A stretch of DNA of 64,000 bases, taken from NCBI GenBank assembly GCA_050084985.1, contig JBITNC010000001.1, positions 100,378,001-100,442,000 of the forward strand, read 5' to 3'. Below are positions 21,704-32,999 of this stretch, piece by piece. The DNA is from Nageia nagi (lineage: Eukaryota > Pinophyta). Under the pieces are notes generated by a model that ran no database searches, was not told where the DNA came from, and was given only the letters and a program-made list of their open reading frames with translations. The position numbers were made by a program, and so were the translations under genes. Position 1 is the stretch's first letter; every line of letters begins with the position of its first letter.

Positions 21704-24600
21704 TCAAAATTACTTTCCCTCAAATAATTCAATGCCAAATTTGCAAGTATCTTTTCTCCTCCCCATGTTGAGTCTTCATTAGGGAATTCCCTCCATTTGA
21801 TCAAGTATTCCTAATTATATCTTGATCCCATATTCTTCATTAAAGTCTCCAACACCTTCTATAGAATCAAAACTAGCCATCCCTCATCATCAAGTGGTGG
21901 GAGTGTGGTAGATGAAACATCTTGTTGTACCATGACCTTGTTTAAGAGTGATACATGGAAGGTGTTATGGATCTTGCTCTCCTTGGGTAGCTCCAACTCA
22001 TAATTAAACTCTTCCACCTTGCATAGAATTTTTATGGCCTAAAGAATCTAGGTTATAACTTCTCTACTCTCTTCTTCTTGAGTATGGATTACAAGGAGGG
22101 ATACAATCTCAAGTACCCCATATTCCCTACCTCAAAGGTCCTTTCCATCCTCTTTTGATCATAATACTTCTTTTAGAAAATTTGGGCCATATACATATTT
22201 TTATTTATAGTTTTAATGATATCCTTTGGGATCTTTCCTTCTTCAAAATCAAATCTATGAAGTTAGGAGGATTATAACCATTCAAAGCTTTGAAAGGATA
22301 CATTTTATGGAAAAATGATAAGTGGAATTGTAGCAATACTCCACAACATGGATCCACTTGATCCATATTTGTTTCTAGCCTATTACATAGTGCCTGAAGT
22401 ACCTCTCCACCCATCTATTCATGATTTCTATTTTCCCATATGTTTGGGGGTGCTAGCTAGTGCTTGGGTTTAGATTGGTCCTACTCAATCAAAAAAATTC
22501 TTTCCAAAACATGCTCATGAACTTGTTGTCCCTATCACTCACAATCCTCCTTAGTAACCCATGTAATTTGAAGACTTTATTGAAGAATAAATCAACCAAC
22601 TATGTTGTTTTATATGTGATAGTAATGATAAAGAAATGGGCAAATTTAATGAGACTATCTACTACCACAAAGATACAATCCTTACCTTGCACCTTGGGGA
22701 GTCAAGTGATAAACCATGGAGATGTCTTCCCATTATTGTTATGGAATGGGTTGTGGATGAAGTAACCATGTTGGTTCCATATTTTATTCTTCTTTTTCAT
22801 AGCACTATACACACTTCTAAACATGCCTCAAAAATGTCTTTCTTCAACCCTCTCTATGTGAACCTTTCCTTGCTACCTTATATATTTTTGTGATGCTTGG
22901 ATGACCTGTAAGAGGGATCTTGTGCAAAGCATGAAGTACCTTATTCTTTATTTTAGAGTTAGGGATAAATAATATTCTATTTCTCTTTAAAATAATCCCC
23001 TCCTTAACCATGTACCTCTTGTGTCTTATAGTCCCATCTAAAATGCCTTATGCAAATTCATCTTTAGTATATTCACCCATCATAGTCTTTTTCTAATCAG
23101 CAATAATATAGGAAAGAGAGTAAAAGGATGGGTTTTTATATAATGTATGAATAGTTGTATTCATATTTCCTTTAATATATTAAATATAAAAATCAAAGGA
23201 TTGAATTTTACTTACCCAACTTTGTTGTTTTTCACTCAAGTTTGACTGGTTGAGAAAGTATTTCAAGTTTTTATGGTCACTCTTGATGATGAATGGATCA
23301 CAAACTAGATACTTCTTGAACCTATCTAACATACTCATGATGGTCAACATCTCCTTATCATACATGCCAAAATTATATTCTACACTTTTCAATCTTGTAC
23401 TCTCAAATGCTATCGGCTACCCTTTTTGCATGAGTACAGTCCTAACATTAAGCTTAGATGCATCATGTTTAATAGTAAAAGGGGTTGAAAAATTAGGAAT
23501 AACCAAGCAAGGATAAGAACATATAACCTTCTTGAGTGTCTCAAAGGCTTCTTGAGCACTCTCACCCCATATGAATGCATCCTTGTTGGTAAACTGCATT
23601 AGAGGCCAACTAAGTATGTTGTAGTAGTTTCACAACCCAAAAAATCCTATCAATTGCATTAACATAGTAGGCACTGATCAATACTGGATAGTTGTAATAT
23701 TTTTTTTATCCACTCTAACTCCCTTACATATGGCTAATTACATTATTAATATACAATATTTCAATCATGCCAAACTCATATTTGGATTGCTTGGCATAGA
23801 ATTTTTTTCTTGTACTATGCTCAAAATGTGGTCCAAGTGGTGGAGGTGCTTATCCCACATTTTATTATACATAAGGATATCATCAAATAAGAAGAGCAAA
23901 AAATTTATTATTTTCTCCCTAAAAATCTAATTCATGTCATATTGGAAAGTGGTTGGTGCATTATTCAATCCAAATGGCATTGCCAAAAACTCAAAGTGAC
24001 TATAATGACATCTAAATATCATCTTGTGGATATCTTTTTGCTTCATACTTATTTGATAATATCTAGATCTCAAATCAAAATTTGTGAAGTACCTAGCACC
24101 ATGCTATTCATTAATGAGATCATCTACTCTAAGAATGGGATACCTATTCTTGATGATCTTCTTATTGAGTAAACAATAGTCAATACACATCCACATGGTC
24201 CCACCCTTCTTCTTAACCAACATAACTAACAAGATAAAGGGAATAGAGCTTGGTTGTATGAACAACATGTCCAACAAATCCTTTATGATATTATCTATCT
24301 CATTCTTGTATATTTTTAGATGCTAATAAGGAGTAATCATGATTAGCTTAGCTCTAAACTCTAACTTGATGGTATGCTCAAATTCTTTAAAGGACGATAG
24401 ACCTTGCAAAATATCTCCAAAAATATCTAGGTATTGGACCTTAGCTAGTTGTTCCTTGTCCTCCCTAGAATCTAATGTAGGGCCTCCCTTGGCCAATGTA
24501 AATATGTATCCCCACTCTATATCCTCCTTACAAATGATGGAACTCATCTTCTTGGTTGATACAATATGAATAATGGCCTCTAATTTTCTATTGACAGATC
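21704..24600 (-). pseudogene. Chromovirus pol: RT, RNase H, integrase, chromodomain (broken)
   Basis: In minus-strand order: a linker (MSSIICKEDIEWGYIFTLA, 24323-24547); RT pieces [47 protein letters not shown] and FLFDDILMYNK with both catalytic Asp present; RNase H with ESAQEAFETLKKV, PFTIKHDASKLNVR and FIIKSDHKNLKYFLNQ; integrase with [25 protein letters not shown] and EIMNRWVERYFRHY; and at the end EYLIKWREFPNEDSTWG, the aromatic-rich core of a chromodomain. That tail identifies a chromovirus. Stops and frameshifts are frequent. Confidence 0.85.
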
Positions 24601-25070
24601 CATATATGAGTAAAAACTTTCATTCACCCCTCTTCTTTAGATCTAATGGAGTAGTTGGATCTCTAATTCCTCTTGGTGATTTAGATCTATACATTGGGAT
24701 CTTGGCTAGATCTCTCCCTCCAATGTTGTATTTCCTCCATGCCAACATTCCATAACCCAAAAGATATTGATATAATTAGAAGGTTATATATATGTGGAAC
24801 TCTTTGGTGGTTCCTTTATAATATAGAGCAAGATTTCAATCTTTGGTAGAGTCTTGTGTGGAGGAACAAATCTAGGCTCCCACACTTGCCCTCTCTTCTT
24901 ACATATCCTCCTCATTCCATTCATCTAAAAACCATAAGAGTCTCTTCCTTTCCTTTGAAGGGATCTTGTTATCTTCAAATTTATAAAGGAGTTGGTAGAA
25001 AACCACCCTTCTATCAAAACTTATTCACTTTGGATGTAGATCTAACCTCCATTTCCTCAAGTGATAAGAT

Positions 25071-25087
25071 CTTTAACTTTGATACCA
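25071..25087 (-). other. Primer-binding site (minus-strand chromovirus)
   Basis: The minus strand reads TGGTATCAAAGTTAAAG right after the LTR end, an initiator-tRNA-Met-like PBS. Confidence 0.7.
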
Positions 25088-25088
25088 C

Positions 25089-26299
25089 TGTAGAATACCA
25101 AATATAAATTCAAGTACAATTAAGTAAATTCAATCACATGAACATCGATGTCTTCCCTAGAAGGGAAATTGTAAGTGAATACAACCTCATAATGTAAACA
25201 TTAGGGTTAGGGAACTAAATACAAGTCTACACAACACAATAATTCCAACATTTGGCTACAAAATGCATGAATGGGAAGTACATCATAATGTTGCAATAGT
25301 GGATAATGATACAAGATAATATGAATATTGAATTTCCAAAGATTGTATTAATGACATGAAATAATAAAAATACAATACCAGGCCTAAAGGGCTCAATATC
25401 AACCTCCAAGAAGCCAATTAGGGTACAACAGATATGATCAATGTTGGATAGATGGAAAAATGGTTGGGACAACCTCATTCCCTCAGAATCTAAATCCTCT
25501 CCACAAAAGTAGCTCTATCAAAACCTTGGAAACCAACTAAATGGTAGGAATGTGACCTTGGAATGCCATTGGATGGAATAATATGTTGCACCTTAGTCAT
25601 ATATCAATAGGATTGCTCATCCTATTAATCCTCCTAGATGCTACACCTAGGGATATGTTTGATGATATGCCAAGTTTGGTATCTACTAAATGGTATGAGC
25701 AATAATAATAAATATATATATCTAACAATGATGCTCCAATGTCTAATACAACTCACATTATATCTAGATCTTACCTCAAAGTCATCATGTAATCCCTTAA
25801 ATCCCAATGATTATGGATAAGGGTCATTCTAGGTACAACATGGGTATTTGGGCCTCCCTTATGGTCCACATGAATCCTTAAGCTCTACATGGACCTTAAA
25901 TGGTATACATGGTTCAAGGAGTTATGCATGGGTACGTAGGAGGCATACATGGGTATCATGGGCCAACATGGGGCTCTAGGAGTCTCCCCACAATTGGTGC
26001 ATGTGTACAAGTGCTCATAATCTCAATGTTGGGTCCATTAGGTGGCTATTCTTACTCTAAGTGCTAAATAAGCCTTGAGATTCCTACATTCACTTTTCAA
26101 GATCTCCAAGTATATTAAATCACACTAATCTATACTTGGGAGGAAGATGTCCCACTTAGGGGTCACAGTGGGGTCCAATGGCCCTTTATGTCTTCTATCC
26201 CAAGAAATACAATTAAAGCTTAATTAATTAATTAAATATATATAGGAGGAATTCATGGGATTCCATAATTAATTACAATTATCCAAGGGGGAAGTCACA
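25089..26299 (-). repeat. 5' LTR of the minus-strand chromovirus
   Basis: On the minus strand it starts TGTGACTTCCCCC and ends GGTATTCTACA, about 1211 bp, immediately before the PBS. It is clearly related to the LTRs at 50,098-51,354 and 62,582-63,770, sharing for example GACATCTTCCTCCCAAG-like segments. Confidence 0.82.
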
Positions 26300-26795
26300 T
26301 TTTATAGCTTGTTAAAACTAGTTTTCTAAATTAAATATCTAAATATAAGCAATATGTTGAGTTTTGCACCATTTCCAAGCAATGTAAATTTATTTTTTTT
26401 GCTTAGTATTGAACCACTTGTATTCTGTAACATAGCATACTAGACCATCTACATCATGTGAAATTTAACCAAAGAGCTCATAAGTTGATCTTGGGTTTCT
26501 TTTGTTATTGAGAAAGCATCTTTATCGATTTGAATGATTTTTTAGCTTGAATTGAGTGTGTTTGTAATCTATCTCTAGATATTTCAACACATAGAGATAA
26601 CCAAATTTCTCAAATAGTGAATTTATTATATTATAGCTATCTATCTTATATAATATACCACTTTAATGATTTTAATGTTAGTTGACTACCTTTCACTAAT
26701 CCATATTAGAATATCTTAATTAATGGGACTAATATCTTTAAAAATACATGAGTAAACTATAAAAGCATATCATTCGAACATAAAGTACATGGAGG

Positions 26796-26832
26796 ATATA
26801 TATATATATTATGTGTGTGTGTGTGTGTGTGT
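26796..26832. repeat. Compound (TA)n(GT)n microsatellite
   Basis: TA repeats to about 26809 are followed by about ten GT repeats to 26832. Confidence 0.9.
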
Positions 26833-27484
26833 AACCAAAAAGTTTTTATTTTGCATTCTTCTTATGTAATCACTTTATCAATACCTCTAATGTATTCTTT
26901 TAATTCCTATCTTATCATCAACACATATTATTCATTTATTTTCATATTGTAAATTAAAAAAATGGTTATACTAGCCATTGTGGTCATGCAAAAATCACCA
27001 TAATATTTTCACAATATATTTTATGTAATCATAAAAACTCTATAACATCATTAAAAGATCAACATAACATTTTCTATAATTGTGATAACTACTTTTGCTA
27101 TAACATTCTCAAATTCCATATTATTCTTACATCAATTCATGCTTTTATTGATTGATTTTCTTTTTGACAACTTTTATTTTGATTACTTATATAAAAAAAG
27201 ATAAGGTAGAGTTTTTTCCAAAGTCAAATATTCGTAATTTATGTTTTCAAATATTTTGCTTGCTTATATGCACCCACATGGGAATTTTAAAAAATGATAG
27301 TAATTATAAGAGTAATAACTAGTAATAGATATTTAATAAGATATTATATCATACCACTTGAAATGATGTGTTAATTTGTTCTAAAAAAATAATAACATTT
27401 CATATGTTGAGATAATCTAACTACATTTTGCTTCTAGCTCTAAAATCTTTTGAAATAGTTCATGACTTCATCACTTGTAATTCT

Positions 27485-27518
27485 TTATATATATATATAT
27501 ATTATATATATATATATT
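27485..27518. repeat. (TA)n microsatellite
   Basis: Alternating TA with a central break, self-complementary over its length. Confidence 0.9.
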
Positions 27519-28639
27519 AAAGGAAGATGCAATTTATTAAGAAACCCTCTTAAATTATTACGAGATAAAAAGAAATAAGATGAAAAAAGATTTTTTTTTT
27601 TTATAAATAATATATGATAGAAACTCACAATTTCAAGATATTTTAATGAAAATACAAAATATTAATAATGATATCTAGCACTAGTAGATATTATGACACA
27701 ATACCAATTATAGACTCTCTTTTCAAAGGTCTTATGCTTTACAATTTTTTATTGACAAAATGATGTGATTCTAAAAAAATCTAATATAAACTATAAAATA
27801 TCTTATTTGCAACAACAATCATAAATAAAATCAAACTAACATTTCAAAAGTTAGCTAAAAAAAAACTCATTGTGTTGCTCAGGTTTACTTTTGCTTTGGT
27901 GCATGAGCCAAATAGTTGTGTTGCTCCTTGGATATCATACCACCTTTATTCTAGTGAGGGATATTAAATTTGGTTTGGCTCTCGATGTCACATCAACTCT
28001 TTCCCAACTAACCTAGAGGATGAAGCTTTTTATTATGGAGATCATTCATTTGACAAGTTCACCTCTTGTTGAAGCTATTGAACGGAGTGATGAAACCTAA
28101 AAAGGAACATAAAATGTTCATACTAAAAGTCTACAATGAGGTAATCCCTATGTTCCTGATGTTAATATACATGTAGATGAATTTAACCAAGCTTATGGTT
28201 AGCTTAAGAAACATACCCTTATTGGATATTTTCTTAATCATAGTCCTACAAATTTTATCATTCGTAGTAGGTTTAATACTAAACTTCTTATGGTATAGAA
28301 GTAGAATAGGGAAACTTTTAAGGGGTGAATTGGTAAATCAAGGCTTTAATTTTGAATTTTTACTTTTTGATTTGTCTAGTATAGTACATAGTGGATCCCA
28401 CCTTAGAGCCATAATTTTATAAAAAAATTTATATTCTTAACCCATTTAGCCAACGTTTCAATACAATTTCAAATATATTAGCCCTTTTCCTAAACTTAAT
28501 TTAGCTTATTCATATTGAAATTATAAAAAAAAACAAATCCTATCTAAATAACCACTTATATGTTAGCATATATATACATATCAAACTCTCCCATTTAGAT
28601 GATATTATGCCATCGAACCACAACATCAAAACCATATTT

Positions 28640-29350
28640 ATTCTACAATCGAGTTAGAAGCATATTCTCTACTACTAAGTTAGAAGCATATTTTCTGTAG
28701 TTGGGTCACAAGCATTTCCTTTGTAGCCAGGTCAGGGAATTTCTCCTACAACTGAATAGGGAGACCTTCTTTTGTAGTTGGGTAGGGAGCATTTTTTTAC
28801 AGTTGGGTAAAAAGCATTTCCTCTGCAACTAGGTTGAAAGCTTTTATTTTGTAGTTGGGTAGGGAGAATTTTCTCTACAATTGAGTAGGGATCATTTCCC
28901 TACAGCCAAGTAGGGAGCATATCTTTTACATCTAGGTAGGGAGCATTTCAATTGCATCCGAGTAGGGAGAATTTCTCCTACATTGAGGTAGGTAGCATTT
29001 ACTTTATAGCCAGGTGGTGAGCATTTCCTTTGCAACTAGGTAGGGAGAATTTCCTTTATAGCAAGGTAGGGGGAATTTATTTTGCATCTAGGTAGGAAGC
29101 ATTTCTTTTGCAATCAAGTAGGGAGCATTTTTTCTATAGCTAGGTAGGGAGCATTTTTTCTACAATTGGGTAGGGAGCATTTCTTTTGCAGCTAGTTTAG
29201 GAGCATTTCCTTTGTAGCTAGGTAGGGAGCATTTTTCTATAGTTGGGTAGGGAGCATTTTCTCTACAGCTAATTTAGGAGTATTTTTCTACAACTAGATA
29301 GAAAGCATATACTCTATAACTAGGTAGGGAGCATTTCATATACAATAGGG
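28640..29350 (+). repeat. 26-bp minisatellite, GTAGGGAGCATTT unit
   Basis: The unit is close to GTAGGGAGCATTTCC followed by TTTGCAGCTAG. GTAGGG starts at, for example, 29118, 29144 and 29170, a 26-bp step, giving roughly 27 imperfect copies. G-rich strand bias is strong compared with the surrounding sequence. No long open frame runs through it. Confidence 0.88.
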
Positions 29351-29849
29351 TTGAAACCTGCATCTTGATTGGAAGAAATATCGACATCCAGTTCAAATGA
29401 AATCTTACCCATTCCTAAGAGTAATGCAAAGTTTAGTGGTAACAGAGTTCTAGTAGGAGACACTTCCAAAAAACCTAAAAGCATTTTATCATATTTTAAA
29501 CATCTGAATAAGTTACACTCACTTTAAATTTGTATTTTAAATTTATTGTAAATTGAATTATTTAGCTATAATAGTTTAAAATGCATTAAAAGTAAGAATA
29601 TTTTGATAGAGAAAATACACTAGATGTCACTCCCCTTGAAGAATACATTCAATGATGAAATGTTGGATGAATTTCAACCTGATATTACTCCCAGTAAGTA
29701 GGAACCTATACAAGGAGTGATGATAATTCAAAAGGATCTCAAGAACATACAAGTAGCAAAAAGTCATCCAATAGGAAGAGAAAAAATAAATGGAATGTAG
29801 GTAGAACATTTAAGGATGAATGAAATGGAACATATCCTTTAATATAACC
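29351..29849. other. Spacer before the hAT relic
   Basis: AT-rich, with no clear feature; it may hold decayed N-terminal coding sequence of the hAT relic. Confidence 0.35.
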
Positions 29850-32085
29850 TATAATTCTTGAAAATAATTCTAAATAACCTATGAAATACAGATGTGTATG
29901 TTACAATTGGCAACAAAAAAGGAACATAAAATGCAACTAAAAAAAGATACAATTCAAAAACATTGTGGGAAAAAAATATGAGTATGAAGAAGTAGATGGT
30001 AGGAGAATAAGAGTTATTAAAAAAAAAATGAAACAAAATGCTTACGTCTAAAATATCAAGAGACATATGAAAAAGAAATGAATAGAAGGAAGAAGATTTT
30101 TGAAAAAAGTGGAACTATAAATCAATATATGGATAAAGCTAATCAGGAAAATCTAATTGCTAAGATGGTAGAAATTTCTACTGTATTTCAAATTTTTAAA
30201 AATGGTAGGCCAATTTTAGATATTTCATTATACAAATAATTTCTCCATTTTGTTAGGATACAAAATTTCAAATTACCATAATACCATTGGTATGATAGAA
30301 GTGCATGGGATATTGCAAATAGTATTGCAGTTGTTGAGATCTAGGATTTGCAAGAAAAGGTAAGAGATGCAAAATATATTTCATTATCCCTGGATGAAGT
30401 TACTATTGTTGATCATACTTCTGAGGTTTGCATCCATGTTTACACCTTTGAAGAATCTAAATACATGAGGTAACCTCATTTTCTAGCAATCCAAAAAATA
30501 TCCCAAAGTTACAATTCTGAAAATTTATGCAATCTTAATGTTAGTTGTCTAAAAGAAATAGCATGGATGAACAATTATGACATAGCTACAAAGTTGATAT
30601 ATGTTGGGGATGATGGTGCATCTATAATGAAAAGAAATAAAAATGAAATTTGTGTTAAGCTTCAAACAACATATGCTCTGTACATGATAACAATTCATTG
30701 CATGGCACATAGAATGAATCTTTCATACAAAATAGTTAACAATTTTGAAATTGTTGCTAAGGTGGAGCAATTGGTTCATGATATTCATTCTTATTTTGTA
30801 CATAGTTCAAAGAGGATTATAGAATTTCAACAATTTGTTGAGGTCTTATGGATGGTAGAAAAATGCTTTACATTATTGATACTATATGGATTTGTTTGTA
30901 TTTGCCTACACTAATAGTATGCAAAGAATATGTCTCATTAAGTGGGTATATATGGGAAAATTGAACAAAAGTTGATAAACCAAACAATATATTGTATAGG
31001 TTAACAAATATCGCAATGTTACTCACTTTATGTGGAATTATACCAATGTTGAATGCAATGTACAATGTAATGAAGATAGCTCAAACAAGACACATTTATA
31101 TTGTTGATTTTGTAAGGGAAAGAAAACACACTTTTCTTGTTGTAGAAAACTTTTACTTTGGAAGGGATAACTTTATGGGTGGTAGGTTTGAGGCATGGTA
31201 GTCTATCATTGATTTGAAACATCTATTTTTTTTTTGAAAATTGATATTACAGGTAATCTTTGTATAAAGGTTCATGATAAATTAATCCCAATGCATTATT
31301 ATTACAGGAGAGATGATATTTGTGTTTAAGGCTTAGAAGAAATGCCCATGATGTCACAATTATTTGATTGTCTCATTTTTGATGTAAGAATAAAATTGAG
31401 AAAAGTATAAGATAAGGTGTCAAGTGAATTTATTATGTACCCAAATTTTTGGTCGACAGATAGTAGCTACATAAGTTCAATATATAAGAAATATGTTGGC
31501 AATCTCATGAAACACTTTTATTGATAGGTTGAAATCAATGGTCTTAAAATTCTAGGTATTTTGAAAAAAAAAAAGTTGACATATCAATCAAACCAATTTA
31601 GTGTTACTATGTATGAACAATATAAGCAATTAAGTGAACCAAATGAAAATGGCTCAATAGTATGATTATGGTGTAGACTATATCTAAGCATAATACTACA
31701 TACACAAATAAATGAATATTTTTGCTTATACAAGTTATGCTAGGTTATGATTTTGGGATCTATTTACTATGAATGGGTTTTTTAGTTCTTTCAATTATAT
31801 TAAATCAAAAGTTTACAATATATTGGATAAGAATTTGGAAACATTTTTAAGAATTTATACATCAAAATATGCCTTAGACAATTTTCCATATGATAGAGCT
31901 ATTTCTACATGGGATTAGATTGCAAACATGAGAGGAGCATAAAGGATTGAATGTGATGAAGATGTTAAAATTAGGAAAGTGGAAGCAAGTTGAAAATATT
32001 AGTTTTACTAGCAAATTGTTGAAAAGGGATTATTTCAGATACAAGAAGATGATGAAGAAGGAGATGAAGAAAGTGTAGATGCATA
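29850..32085 (+). pseudogene. hAT-superfamily transposase-like relic
   Basis: A Lys-rich N-terminal part (KKDTIQKHCGKKYEYEEVDG, about 29,940-30,000) resembles the zinc-finger end of plant hAT-like proteins. Next come FKNGRPILDISLYK, SAWDIANSIAV, and the catalytic-domain start YISLSLDEVTIVDHTSEVC with the first Asp. The open frame 30567-30914 carries IYVGDDGASIMKRNKNE and IHCMAHRMNLSYKI, where the second acidic residue and the typical H-C-x-A-H-R-x-N-L motif are visible. At the end, IKSKVYNILDKNLETFLRIY and NFPYDRAISTWD match the hAT C-terminal dimerisation region. Several stops are present. No terminal inverted repeats or 8-bp duplications were found. A domesticated host gene of this family is an alternative, but the stops argue against function. 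Confidence 0.78.
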
Positions 32086-32377
32086 ATTTTTTTTTCAATC
32101 AATTCCATTGTTGGTACAATATGTTTTAATTTCATATAGGTTTAAAATTAAACTATTATTTGACTATATAAATATTTTTTTAACTTGAATTATCAGTGTA
32201 ATGTGTTATTTGATTATATAAATGACTATTTTAACTTGAATTTCCAAACTGTATATGATATGATTAGCATGTAGTAATCTTTACATGATATATTTTTTAC
32301 TTTATTTTTTTATAAGTATTTGTAACTTGGATGTAATATAATATATTGATTTTCATGTAGTTGCTTTTAGGTTAAAT

Positions 32378-32715
32378 GCATGTTATTGCAACTAGGCCAA
32401 TTGTAACAACATGCAACCAATCCGATAGCAACTACATGCACCCAGTTTGGATGCAACAACATGTAACTAATCTAGTTGCAACAATATGCAACTGGTCCAA
32501 CTACATGTGGTTACAACTAGCCTGGATGCATGTTGTTGCACCAAGTTGATTGTAATAACATGCAATCAGCTAGTTTTAACCACATGCAACCAAACTAGTT
32601 GCATTCTATTGCAACCAACCCAATTGCATGTTGTTGCAATTGTCTTGAAGCAACAACATGTATCTGATCTAGTTGCATGTAATTGCAACCAAATAGGGTG
32701 CATGTAATTTGCAAG
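32378..32715. repeat. 25-26-bp array with TTGCAT...TGCAACC units in both orientations
   Basis: Units such as TTGCAACAACATGCAACCAA alternate with their complements (TTGCATGTTGTTGCAACC). Starts at 32401, 32426, 32451 and 32476 give a 25-bp step. It follows the hAT relic by about 290 bp. Confidence 0.8.
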
Positions 32716-32999
32716 TAATAGCACAGGAAGAGAAGAAAATTGTTAATATAAAACCAAATTTTTAGGTACTATAGAAAACTATTGTAATCGAGTAAACATG
32801 TTTTCAATATTATAATTATATTGGACAACCATAATTATAAAAGGATAATAACATCAAAATCATTTAGTAATTACCACTATCCATAATTTAAAAAAAATCA
32901 CATAATTCAAATTCAAAATGATATAATAATTTATATAAAAGTCTTTCACATAAAATGGCAAGCCTCCCATATTTCCAATTTGCTAAAATAATAAAATTA

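Larger units (their letters stand above)
21612..26299 (-). mobile_element. Chromovirus (Ty3/gypsy) lacking gag, minus strand
   Basis: Read on the minus strand: 5' LTR (26299 to 25089), PBS, a short leader, RT, RNase H, integrase, a chromodomain, polypurine tract and only the first 80 or so bases of the 3' LTR (21691 to about 21612). Only about 500 bp separate the PBS from the pre-RT linker, so gag is deleted. The left LTR is truncated and joins copia RNase H coding sequence, with similarity between the two at the junction. Confidence 0.82.
26300..28640. other. AT-rich stretch with microsatellites only
   Basis: No gene recognised. It contains a TA/GT compound microsatellite at 26796-26832 and a palindromic (TA)n tract at 27485-27518. 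A short plus-strand frame at 28177-28422 has hydrophobic runs but no family resemblance I can name. Confidence 0.45.

Noticed and set aside
28640-29350. CRISPR-like array
   Set aside because: Repeats are contiguous and diverged without unique spacers, and the sequence is plant nuclear DNA.
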